A DNA stretch of 64,000 nt from Limonium bicolor (Eukaryota; Streptophyta; Magnoliopsida; Caryophyllales; Plumbaginaceae): contig CM041778.1 in assembly GCA_023374045.1 (NCBI GenBank), positions 99,016,839 to 99,080,838 of the forward strand, read 5' to 3'. This document shows, piece by piece, positions 33,481 through 43,984 of the stretch; position 1 is the first letter of the stretch; the number at the start of each line of letters is the position of its first letter. The notes beneath the pieces are model-generated. The model had not been told where the DNA came from and ran no database searches. It saw only the letters and a list, made by a program, of their open reading frames with translations. A program made the position numbers and the translations under genes.

Positions 33481-35250
33481 TGATAAATGTGAAATATATA
33501 TACTTTTAAGGGTTTAATTAACTTAATATTCGTAATAATTTGGGTTATATTTCTCAATTACATTATGTTTTTTCTTAGGTTTGTGTTTAGATGAGAACTG
33601 ATTCATATTTATATGTCAAATGCAGGAATAAGCGTTGGAAGTGAAAATTTTAGCGCATGAGGGTTACAATGAACAAACAGGGAGCAAATCAAAGAAAGAA
33701 CGAAGATTCTAAACTCCATAGAAGGTTATGTTCGACCCAGTCCGGATTTGTAAGTCCGGACAGATGCCGAGACTTCCAGTGGTTTTGCTCGGACTTGAGT
33801 GTCCGAACACAAGTCAAGAGTTGAACTTTGAATCATACTGGTTTCCGGACATACGTCTGGAATTAGAGACCGGGAAAGCTTACGAGGAGAAATCTCATGC
33901 AATACAAGGCAGAGGGGGATCCAAAGGGGGGGCAGGGGGCACCCCCTGGCAACTTTTGAAAATTTGTCAATGGTCTTATAAATTTTTTAAAAGTACAAAA
34001 TAACATAATATTTTAATGTATGAAGTGTCAAAAAAATTCCCCCCCCCGAAACAAAGCTTCTAGATCCGCCATTGATACAAGGTCCGGACGCAGCAGTAAA
34101 TTCAGGTGACGAAGCCTCGTGTTTAAGTGGGGAGAAGATACATATTTTGTAAATCGATAAAAAGGGAGGCAGGCGATATATAATCCCCATCTTTCAACAG
34201 AAGAGGATATAACGATATACACCTAAATTCACATGGCCACACAGAAAATATCTCACGCCTCTCTTCATTCACCATCGCCACCACCTCCCACCATTATCAT
34301 CATCGGTCATCACCGCACCACTCCACTGTCATCACACATCGGATTTCTGAATCAAAGAAATATCAACGCGGAGATGGAGAGTACGGAGTGGTGATCCGAA
34401 TTGATGTTTCTTTTAAACTGAAGTTCCTTCTTTCCTTATCTTTTATTTGTTTAATGTTGTTTCTTTTTGCTGTTATATGTACTGGATTCATGAGTTAGTA
34501 GCTTTTAAAGCTTCCCGGGTTGGGAAGCAAACCTATTTTGTAGGATTTTTATTATGTAATATTTCCAGTATATTTTACTAATGCAATAGTTTAATTCTAG
34601 TTCTTCAAGTCCTTTAATCATTTGATCAATTATTAAAGTAATATTTATAGTTTTCTAATCAACCCGCAAGAGTTAAGATAGAAAACAAGACATAGGAAGT
34701 TAAACCGAATTAGCGACTAGAAGCATGGTTCACCTGTAGGTTAATCTGTCTCCAATACAAACCGTTCTTCATGCAATTGGCCAGTTTCCCAATTAGAGCA
34801 TTAGCCTGCTAGTAGTTCTTCTAGCCAATTAGGATTCATCGTACAGGGACCGGTCAACGAGTTATTTATATTTTTCGAGTTTATTACAGTATTAGTGGAA
34901 TTGTTTATTAATAGGATTTGAAGAAATAGGTGAGCAGAACAACTCGGGAAGCGCCTTAATCATCAAAGTTTCCACCTTTAATTGTTTTGTTGCTCGCCTT
35001 ATGTTTATTTTATTAGTCTAATCATTTCCTTTAATTTCCTTTTCAATTCAGTCTTTAATTAGATTGATGAATTTCTCTAAAAAGTGATATTTCCAGTTTT
35101 TGAGTTTAGTTTAGCATTCTAGGTTAATTTATTAAATTTTCAATTAATTGGTCGAGGCCCTTGAGTTCGACAACCCCAACTGAATCACTATTCCTTAAAA
35201 CGATAGGTGCACTACCCAGGTAGAGATAGTAACATATTTGTACTTTAACA
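33481..35250 (+). repeat. Athila-like 5' LTR
   Basis: It starts TGATAAATGTGAAATATATA and ends ACTTTAACA just before the PBS, about 1.77 kb including a 165-bp MITE and its duplication. The 3' part has the typical GGTCGAGGCCCTTGAGTTCG, CAACCCCAAC and CACTAC phrases of Athila LTR ends. The 5' boundary is inferred from the TG start and expected length only, since the second LTR is missing. Confidence 0.65.
33910..34074. mobile_element. hAT-type MITE, 165 bp
   Basis: The 8-bp duplication ATACAAGG occurs at 33902-33909 and 34075-34082. The ends are inverted repeats CAGAGGGGGATCCA and CAATGGCGGATCTA (11 of 14 match). An 8-bp duplication with CA-G-type ends points to the hAT superfamily. The interior has G-run and C-run homopolymers. 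It sits within the Athila-like LTR. Confidence 0.8.
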
Positions 35251-35254
35251 AGCT

Positions 35255-35275
35255 TTGACACCGTTGTCGGGGACC
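35255..35275 (+). promoter_or_regulatory. Primer-binding site (tRNA-Asp type)
   Basis: TTGACACCGTTGTCGGGGAC matches, with three changes, the TGGCGCCGTTGCCGGGGA complement of the tRNA-Asp 3' end used by Athila elements. It lies 3-5 bp after the LTR end. Confidence 0.8.
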
Positions 35276-35785
35276 TATTGTTAGTTTTATTTTATTTAAT
35301 TGAGATTTTAGCTTAGTTTAGGTTTTGTTTCTTATATTTTGTTTTAGTTTTTGCGTTTCATTGTATTTTGTTTGTTCATTTTGTTTTTTCTTATTTTATT
35401 ATTAGGACTTATTTAATGTCTAGGTTAGAATTTAGTTTAATTGTTTATTAAATCTTTTCTATTTTATATTATTTGTTTAGTTTTTTTGTGTTCATTATTC
35501 TTAATTTACTATTTCATATTTTTGGTAATTTAATTTTCTTTGTTAGTTAATTCTCTTTGTTTTATAATTTTAATTAATAGATTAAACTTAGTATTATTCA
35601 AATTAAGAACTTTGTTTCTCTTTTATTTTTATTGTGATTATAACTTTCTTTAGTTTGATCATTTTACTTTATTTTAGTTTTTTTTCTTTTTTATTATTTA
35701 CATTTTTGTTACTTTTGTTTTAACTTTTTATTATATATTTTATTTGTTCTAGTATTTTTCCTTCGATCAATATATATTTCTGTTT
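35276..35785. other. T-rich untranslated leader
   Basis: About 500 bp of T/A-rich sequence (TTTTGTTTTAGTTTTT-like) between PBS and gag, normal for the leader of Athila-class elements. No gene. Confidence 0.6.
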
Positions 35786-36036
35786 ATGCGTCGAACTCGA
35801 TCTGCAGGTAGCCCTCTAATAGATTTTGAACCTAAGATGAAGAGAGTTTTCCACAGAGAAAGAAGGCACTTACAATACGAAATGGCTGACAGGCAGACTT
35901 TCAAGGAACATCAACAATCATTAGCTTGGGGAAGACCTTCTACAATTGTTCTTCCAAATGTTACAGCAGCTGAGTTGGATTCCTGGCAGTTCTAGACAAA
36001 TTATATTACAACTTTGTACCACCAGGGGCAGTTCAG
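35786..36036 (+). pseudogene. Athila-like gag, N-terminal part
   Basis: The frame starts MRRTRSAGSPLIDFEPKMKR, the type of opening seen in Athila gag. It continues to about ELDSWQF, a stop, then NYNFVPPG-like residues in a shifted frame. Gag is cut at TAGGG (36037-36041) by the nested insertion and resumes at 41396 with VDSDDAPHH. It would form the capsid of the virus-like particle. Confidence 0.7.
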
Positions 36037-36794
36037 TAGGGTAGTGTAACACCCACTATTTCTAATATACAATCCTTATCAAAAAACCCGTGAGCAATAC
36101 ATATACTTCCTACTTTACATTTCCATTCACAAATGTGAGCCAAAATACAGCTATACCTAAAACCAAAATGCCAAAAAGATTTCAAGTATACCCAATTTCG
36201 CACTCCGGATGTGGACTTCTTCAGATACCTGTATAAATAGTTGTTGGAGGGATCAGCCCAACTGCTGAGTATGCCACCATGCAACCCTCACACACCTTCA
36301 GACCAACCTTAAGCTATTTGATTGAAGTTAACATGCATTACCAATTTACAATATTCCAATTTCCAGTATTCAATAAACATAACATATTGAGAATCAATCA
36401 TCATAAACCAAATCCACAATTCAACTCCAATAATTCAAATCAGCACATCCTAAACATACCGAGAAGTCATCAATCCACACACTTAACAAAATATCATTAA
36501 AATCAATCATCCATATTCACCAGTCAAGAAGGAGGCATTCCCACAAGCACATAAATACAACCAATTTGATCTTATAAGTTTCCACAATTTAATATTTCAA
36601 AGTCAACTTTGACTTTACAAGTTCTTAACCATTTTGTGGTTCTTATCCATCTATAGAGAGTTGTAAAGATTGCTTGCTACTATTTAGTATATATCTTAGC
36701 CTTGTTTATATTTGATAGTAACTTGATTTCTATATACTCTAATCCCGTAACTTTGACGTGCACTATGTTAGAAGATGACACATCTTCCCCTATT

Positions 36795-36990
36795 ATGAGA
36801 AGGATCACCTATTGGCAGTAGCCAACACTAACGGTAGTGCATCCGATTCCTCTTTACCTACTCTGAGGCGGGTAACCTACTGGCCGAAGCCAACACCAAC
36901 AGTAGTGCACCCAATTCCTCCTTCCCAATTATCAGGCTGGTGACCTACTGGCCGAAGCTAACACCAACGGTAGTGCATCTGTCCAATGAT
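36795..36990. repeat. 68-bp tandem repeat, three copies
   Basis: CCTA(C/T)TGGC(C/A)G with AAGCCAACACCAACGGTAGT recurs with CCT at 36808, 36876 and 36944, exactly 68 bp apart. Confidence 0.9.
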
Positions 36991-37129
36991 CAATCTAACT
37001 CATTGGATTTTCAATATTTGAGCATACCTGATCTCGATAATCTTACTCTATGGTCACAATGCGCAAGCAAGAACATCTTGGATTTTCACACAATAACCAA
37101 TAACCACCTCACCGTATGATTAATGTCTC

Positions 37130-37500
37130 AATACCAATGTCTAAGAAACATTATTAGACTCTCATATAGTGTATATCGTATTTTGATATTTATTTGCCTC
37201 ATTGAAGGTCTTTACTCTTTGTCTTCCTAAGAAACATTCTTAGGGAATTTATATGTATATGGAGAACATCTTCAGTAATTACTTGCCTTGCTTAAGGTCT
37301 TTCAACTTGTTTACCTAAGAAACATTCTTATGAGATTATATAATTCTTTGGATAACATATCTACTATTTAAGTGTCTTAATCAAGACTTACATCATTTTG
37401 CCTAAGACATATTCTTTGGGCCACCATTTGTATATTGGATATCATGTCCCAATTTGTTCAACATATAATGGTAGTTTTCTGCCACATTTTTCAAGGAACA
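37130..37500. repeat. Diverged ~85-bp repeats
   Basis: CCTAAGAAACATTCTTA and variants recur at about 37139, 37228, 37314 and 37391, with AAGGTCTTTC/AAGACTTAC words between. The last copies are degenerate. Confidence 0.7.
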
Positions 37501-37968
37501 TCCTTGGACGTTTATCATGTGAGTAAGATATTCATTTATCATCATTTATCTTGATCGTTTATTCTACAGTCTCTACTTATAATTTGTATAAGTTGTGTGA
37601 TGTTCTCTCATTCCAAATAGCAACATCAATCAGCTCATCAACACCATAATTCTAATTCAGATATCCAGCATACCACAAAGATCGAAGAGCTGTAAGCAAA
37701 CATATCTTCTTATCACACATTTACACACATCCGAGCCCAAGGAAACCCTCGGGGGCACTCGGATCACATAGTAAATATACCATTCACCGAAGCAAGGAGA
37801 CGTCCTATCTCAAGCCTGATCTTCAAAATCCTAGATCGGGAAATAGATCTCAACATTATTATCATTGCACTTAATTTAGTATCAGTTAACCCCTTCTTAA
37901 TTATTTACCCCTTGAATTAACTTCAGGGATTACCCACTACTAATCATTGGGTTCTTTCATAGAGTAAC

Positions 37969-38672
37969 TGTTGGAGACATAGTTTTGCAGATGATTGCCT
38001 CCTCAATCAGAGTAGCTCTGTAGAGAGACGTGGCGTCATAACTCACCAGCTCGAGTATCTCTGCAGCAAGACATGTTCACCTGTCTCTAATCAACCAAGA
38101 CACGACACCATCAAGTTGTTACGGAAATCTCGGTGGCGTGGAAGTATGCACAACGTGAGGTCGTGAAGCAACAAGTAACTCCGATACTTGCGCATCCGAA
38201 GCTAAGCATCCGCAACATGAAGACACCTCCGAAGATTGAGGAAACAGTTTAATAGTATATAAACATGAGATTGTAACTAATTCGGGTGTGCATTCTAGAT
38301 CATTATTGAAAGTGAGAGAAATACTATTTGAGAGAGAAAGTATTTTGAGAGATCTTAGTGAGATATTGTCAATTAGCTTAGGTATTTATTACCTAGAGAG
38401 CACACATAGAACACCCCCCTTTACTCCTTGTTACGCATTGATCAAAGCCGAGAGTAGAGCGAGTGTTGGATGAGACAGAGTACCTCTGTCGAATCCCAAG
38501 ATAGGAAGCTAGGTTGTAATTCACATTGAATTTCAATACAAGCAGAATCCTATCTTGTTAAGTTTAAACAAAAGCTTCCGCGTTATTATTTTCTGCACAC
38601 ATTTATTCTTCAAGCAGAGTTGGTCTGAGATTAACACCTCAGACCTACTCAGTCAGCACCCCGATCCCATCA
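37969..38672 (+). mobile_element. Solo LTR, Ty1/copia-like, 704 bp
   Basis: It starts TGTTGGAGACA and ends GATCCCATCA, so TG...CA ends are present. GTAAC lies immediately outside on both sides (37964-37968 and 38673-38677), a perfect 5-bp duplication. A TATA-like GTATATAAACATGAG lies near 38257 and a possible R/U5 follows. With no internal region, it is a solo LTR, the product of LTR-LTR recombination. The copia assignment rests on the TGTTGG start and size. Confidence 0.85.
38255..38265 (+). promoter_or_regulatory. TATA-like box of the solo LTR
   Basis: GTATATAAAC lies about 290 bp into the 704-bp LTR, where U3 ends in copia LTRs. Confidence 0.4.
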
Positions 38673-39735
38673 GTAACCTACTCTTATATTAATTTGTTAA
38701 GTCTTGTAGATTTACTTTGTCACGTATTAATTCATGTGGATTAGGCCTTACCGTTAGCCTATTCATAACTCAACCTTGATTTGTCATCTTTCCCCCTTCA
38801 TTAATTACTTAAGGGTTTATAAACTTGTAAGACACCTCTTACTTAACGGTTCTTTACCTTGGCCCATCAACTTTAATTGGTAGGAATGTATGAACTTTAG
38901 TCCTTTACCGAACAAGGCTAGCATTTTGATTGAATAAGACTTCCAATTTAAGTCCTATGACTTGAATCTCAATCTAAATTCTCTAGCCCAAGTATCCTTC
39001 ATAATTCCAACCCAAACTTTATCTCTAAATTATTTGACATGGGCTTCACCTTAGCTTTTATTTATTTGATGGCCTTCAGTCTTCATTCAACACTTATGTA
39101 TTTTATTTAAGTTTAGTCAATTTGACCATGTGGTCACCATGTGGTCAACATGGTCAAAGTCAAGCATGATCAACCCTTAGACTTTAGCCAAACCCTCAAT
39201 TAATCTAAGTCTTCCAACATCAATTAGGATTCTCCTTCATTCCTTAATTCACCTTAACCATTCAACCTTTAAATAATCAATCCCACTTATACCTTAGCAT
39301 TCTCTCATAATCCTTAGGTTTTTCCTTAATTAAGCCTTCTTATTCCCAATTCAAATTCCAATAACAATAAATCTCCAAACCTTCCGAATCCTCATATTAA
39401 CTCCAAAATTAATTCAACTTTTTCAATTTCCGTCACCCCAAACATCATCTCAATTTCCAATTCCAATCAATTTAATTCTTTCACATTTACTTCAAATTTC
39501 ATCCCAAATTCCAAAATATCTCCACAATCACATTCTACCCCCAATATTTTCCAAAAATTTGAATTCACCCAAATCTCTTCTAAATTTTAAAATTGCCTCC
39601 AAATTTTCCCCAAATTTCAACTTCCCACCATTTCTTCCAAATTTGATTTCAAAATTCAAACTCCAACTTTTTTTTTATTTATCAAAACCCTAATTCCTAT
39701 TTTGAATCTTACCTAAATTCCACATAGACCTCAAA

Positions 39736-39877
39736 TGTTCTAGAATTACAAACTAACCCCAAAGCTTCTTTAAATTTTGATTTTACCCACCAAATTTCCA
39801 AAACTCCAAAAAAGTTCCAGAATTACAAACTAACACCAGAGCTTCTTTAAATTTTGATTTTACCCAGCAAATTTCGC
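39736..39877. repeat. 77-bp-spaced direct repeat
   Basis: GAATTACAAACTAAC...CTTCTTTAAATTTTGATTTT occurs at 39743 and 39820 with few changes over about 65 bp. Confidence 0.85.
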
Positions 39878-41395
39878 ATTCAACCCAAAATTAGACATTA
39901 ATTTCAGCTAGAATTAAATTAACACCCCATCTTGATATTCTCCTCATTTTCTCATTTAATTAACTTCTACCTCAACTCCAAATTTTCCAAAATACCCATA
40001 CTAACTCTAATATCCATTTAACTCCAAATAATCCTCAAATAAATTTCAATTTTTAGATTTATTTTTCCACCAAAATTTTGAATTAATTTCCACATCCAAA
40101 ATATCCTCTCACACCTTAATTTTTTTTCCAACCAACCAAACACCACAATATTCCTAATTTTTGAATCACCAAAGATCACCAAAATTAACCACATAATTAC
40201 CTATATTTTCAGAAATAATGTTACCTTAAAATCAAATATCAAAAATTACAAACCAGACCACAAAACTGAATATTCACCTCAAAAACTCTATATTTTTGGC
40301 TTTCACAAAATAGCCCCCCAAACTCAATCAAAACTTACACTTTAAGTCATAAATCCTTGGAAACAAAACTCCAACTTAATCTTGTAGATCTAAGTCCATT
40401 CTTGAGTTAGTTTAGTTTATTTTTCAACACACAGTTTTGGCTATAAACCATACATAACAATGAACATCTCAAAAAGACAAAATAAGCACTAAGGTTAGCC
40501 ATCAACCTTATAGTGTCCAAGAGTGGATTTTAGCTCCAAAATTTTAACCCTATATAGGAATGAGGAGAAGATTAGATGTTTGAGTAGATCTAGTAGTTTA
40601 GGTGGAAGTTTTAAGTTTAAAAACCTTAGATCTAGGACTTGCCATTCTTTAGAGATGTTTTTCTTGATTTTGCCCTTGTTTTTCCTTGTTTTGGGTCTCA
40701 TAACAAGGCCTTGTGGAGCTTCATTGTCGGACATGCATAGAGGAGGGAAGAAGAAAAGTTAGGGTCTTTGAACTCCTGAAAATCGACCAAGGAACTCACT
40801 AAGAGTTAGAGAACATTATTACCTTAAACTTTGGTGAATCTAGATGAGCTCCACCATTTTTGACCTCCAGCAGTGCAGATTTTTGGCACCAACACAAGTG
40901 GGAAATGGGTTTATGTTCTTCTTGTTTTGTTGGTGAAGATAGCTTTGAAAATGAGTAGATTCAAGAAAAAAATGAGAGAATAGACGAGAGGTGTGTCTCT
41001 CAAGTTTTTTGTTCTTCAATGAGGGAAAGAGAAGAAAAAAGATGAGAGGATGAAGGAAATGTAAATCGGCAGATTAGGAGAGGAAAAAGAATAAAGTAAG
41101 TTAGGATTTTCAAAAGTGAAAAGTGAAAATGAGAGTAAGAGAGAGAAGGCTGGCGACAGAGTGTATGCTCCAGCATTAAGGTTGTAAAAAGAGGGGTAGT
41201 TTAGGAATAAGGGAAAATAAGTGAGGAACTAGGCTCTCCTTGTTGCGGTCGAATTCTAGGCCTTTTTGGGTTTTATTTTTCCTCATTTTGGGCTATATCA
41301 TGTGTTAACACCTGGGCTGAATTGGCACATTATTTTTGCTCATTAGCCTTAATAATTCAATAATTGATATTTAATTATTTTTATAATTGTTAGGG

Positions 41396-42530
41396 ATATT
41401 TCAGGTAGATTCGGATGATGCTCCACATCATATTTCTTCATTCTTGGATTTTTGCAATAAATTTAGTAATACAGGAAATCTCAATGAGCGAATTCGTCTA
41501 CATATTTTTCCTTATTCTTTGAAAGAAGAAATTTCTTGATGGCTGAAATCTGCAGCCTTGTAGCATTAACACCTGGGCTGAATTGGCACACAAAGTTTTG
41601 GCAAAGTATTATCCACTATATAAGACAGGGGAGAAGATTAGTGAGATTACTAATTTTTACCAGGATCCAGGTGAGTCTTTGTATGATTCATGGGTTAGAT
41701 TTAAGAAACTTCAAAAAATTTATGCCCACACCATGGTATGCGCAACATAAACCTTATTCTATCTTACTTTGGAGGTCTGAGTGATTCAAATAAATTGTTA
41801 TTGAGTTCCTTATCTGGAGGAAATATTATGTCAAAGTCAGGGGAGGAAGCAATTGAGTTTCAAGACTGTGCGACTGCTAGCACCAGATAGTGGTGCAAGA
41901 ATAGGAGGAGAGGTGTTGATAAAAAAGAAGCTAGAATTTATAGTCTTCCCCTGTAAGATCATGTGTCTGCTCAGTTGGCTGCTCTTTCCAAGGATGTTGA
42001 GGAATTAACACTGAATCAATCTCAGCTGTAGTTAGTGACAACAACTGCTACTTCTCCATATTTGACTCCTAGCTGTGATATTTGTGGTGGTGCTCATGAG
42101 ACTTTCAATTGTGACGGACCTAGTTACACCGGAAACCCATATGAGATAAATTAAATTAATGATAGACTAGGGAGCCCGTATTCTAATGCATACAACTAGA
42201 ACAGTTGGAGGAATAATTAGCAGCCTCAGTGAAGAAACAATAATAACCCAGGATTTAATCAAAACCAATAGTCGTATTATAATCGACAGTAGAAGCAGTC
42301 TCAAAATTCTAAGGGAGAAAAAGGTGAGTTGAAGAGTATGATGATAGAGCTTATAAAGCAAAGTAAGACCACCAATGACAAGTTAGCAGATATGGATGCT
42401 AAATTTGCTGATTAGGCATACAAAAATCAAAGTGTGGAGAGGCATTTGAATCAGATTTCACAGCAGTTAGCATAGAGGCAAGTAGGGTCACTTTCAAGTC
42501 AACTATAACCAAATCTGGTAGAGCATTGCA
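41396..42530 (+). pseudogene. Athila-like gag, C-terminal part with zinc knuckle
   Basis: It resumes with VDSDDAPHHISSFLDFCNKF, then IRLHIFPYSLKEE, NTWAELAHKVLAKYYP, and DPGESLYDSWVRFKKL, all standard blocks of the retrotransposon gag domain of Athila. At 42072-42115 CDICGGAHETFNC is a CX2CX3HX4C knuckle (one residue shorter than the common CX4H spacing), followed by NPYEIN-like residues. Many TAG/TAA stops replace Gln or Trp codons. It leads into the protease frame. Confidence 0.85.
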
Positions 42531-42535
42531 AATCA

Positions 42536-42814
42536 GTGACCGTGGAAAGTGAGAATCGACCAAAACCTAGTGTTCTTGAAGCTGCAAAAGAAGCTACTAG
42601 ACCTATAGTGCAGTGTGTAGAAGTTAAGGACTCTAGAGTTGAAGTAGAGAAACCCAAGGAGAAGGAGTCTCCTGAAACTCAACCTTCTTTCTTTTCATTG
42701 TCTGATTTTAGAAGTGCATTAATTAAGTCTTTGCCTTATCATTTCCCAGTTTTATTGAAGGATTATGATAAGCAATTAATAATTTATGAGCTTCATAAAA
42801 CCATTAACTGCTAA
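42536..42814 (+). pseudogene. Gag-protease linker frame of the Athila-like element
   Basis: An open stretch of 92 codons, charged at first (KPKEKESPETQPS), in the position of the variable linker between gag knuckle and protease in Athila polyproteins. It is separated from the protease frame by stops. Confidence 0.6.
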
Positions 42815-42841
42815 TGTTTTTTCGATTATATACTTAAGAAG

Positions 42842-43379
42842 ATGCTAAATTATGCTACATTTTTAAAGAACCCTCAAGTTAATAATCACAATTTACAGGA
42901 AGAGGAAATAGTGGAGTTGATGAAGACGGTGCTAGTAGTTCTCTTGAAGAAGCTTCCTCCCAAGCTTGGTGATCCTGGACTTCCTATCATACCTTGTTCC
43001 ATTGAAGAGGTAAACTGTGGTAAAGGTCTGTGTGATTTAGGTGTGAGTATTAATTTAATGCTTTTATCAGTTTTTTAATGAACTAGAAATTGGTCAATGT
43101 TCTCTAACTTTAATTCGCTTGCAATTGGCTGGCCGTTCTATAGTTTATCCTAAAGGGAAAGAAGAGGATTTGGTAGTCTTAATGGGTAAATTTTCACTTC
43201 TTGCTGATTTTATCATTCTGGATGTGGAGGAAGATTCAAATGTTCCTCTAATTTTAGGAAGACCTTTCATGCGAACTGCTCGTATCTTAATTGATGCAGA
43301 GGAAGGGAAAATAATTTTGCCTTACCATGATGAACAGGTTACCTTTGATATGACTCCTAACAAGAAACGTCTTACCTGA
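42842..43379 (+). pseudogene. Athila-like aspartic protease
   Basis: The first frame (42842-43078) reads KLPPKLGDPGLPIIPCSI then CDLGVSINLM, the Athila version of the retropepsin active site (usually CDLGASINLMP). The second frame (43119-43379) reads LQLAGRSIVYPKG, ADFIILDVEED, VPLILGRPFMRTARILIDAE, the conserved C-terminal half with the ILGRPF motif. A stop and frameshift at about 43076-43118 split them. This enzyme would process the gag-pol polyprotein. No RT follows. Confidence 0.9.
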
Positions 43380-43433
43380 GTACAATTTTGTTTTGGTATA
43401 GCTATTTGTGACCCTCTACTGCAGGAAACATCT

Positions 43434-43860
43434 TTGTACAACAAGCACAAGGTCCCTAAGGTTGTTTACAATCTTGAGAATCCAAGTAATATAGTGATAA
43501 AGAAGCTAGACAAGAGGAAAGAATTTTATGTTGCCTGCATGATTGAGGCACCGGACAAAGGCAAGGACCATATATGTCTTGCTCCATTTGATGACCTGAA
43601 TGCTGGAAGACACACCCCCATGCGAGTATGATAGAAGAAGAATGTTGAGAAGGTTTGGCGGGTGAGGAGGGTCCTGCAACCAAAAAGTAGATGTCTTGTG
43701 GATCCTAGTACACTTAACTCTCCTAACTCAACACGATGCAGTGGAATTACGTGATCAAAACAGGAGTTCAACCAAAGACTATAAAGATGGGCAGCTGACT
43801 GTGAGGTAACCTAGTGGTAATCTATTCATGTGAGTTCTAAACTTAGAAGAATTTTGATAA
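43434..43860 (+). pseudogene. Post-protease Athila-like remnant
   Basis: A 65-codon frame (43434-43631) and scraps after it follow the protease without a recognised domain. The element stops being traceable by about 43860. Confidence 0.4.
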
Positions 43861-43984
43861 TTTTGTTTTTCACAACTATAACTCAGTTTCCTACAAAAAT
43901 CCTATACTATGTCCATGTTTATGACAATATTGACAATGGTATTGGCATGTATTGATCGCATGTTTTATAGGTTTAAGTATGACT

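Larger units (their letters stand above)
36042..41390 (+). mobile_element. LTR-type insertion (5.35 kb) splitting the Athila gag
   Basis: TAGGG flanks it on both sides (36037-36041 and 41391-41395), a plausible 5-bp duplication. Three bases in, it reads TGTAACACCCACTATTTC, a gypsy-type LTR start. No gag or pol is readable. It contains tandem repeats (36795-36990, 37130-37500, 39736-39877), a very G-poor tract (about 39.2-40.4 kb) and a nested solo LTR (37969-38672). It may be a long LTR or LARD-like derivative; internal structure is unresolved. A 25-bp patch identical to Athila gag lies at 41305-41329. Confidence 0.65.
33481..43860 (+). mobile_element. Athila-like Ty3/gypsy element, 5' part, with nested insertions
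   Basis: In order: LTR (33481-35250), PBS (35255-35275), T-rich leader, gag start (35786), an alien 5.35-kb block (36042-41390), the rest of gag (41396-42500) and protease (42842-43379). RT, integrase and 3' LTR are absent; a reverse-strand copia gag and a CACTA element replace them. All coding parts have stops. Without inserts the remnant is about 5 kb of an element usually 9-12 kb long. Confidence 0.85.

Noticed and set aside
38640..38672. 5S rRNA-like words (GCACCCCGATCCCATCA) suggesting a Cassandra-type element
   Set aside because: The match stops after about 17 bp, no 5S internal promoter boxes follow, and the position is simply the end of the solo LTR.
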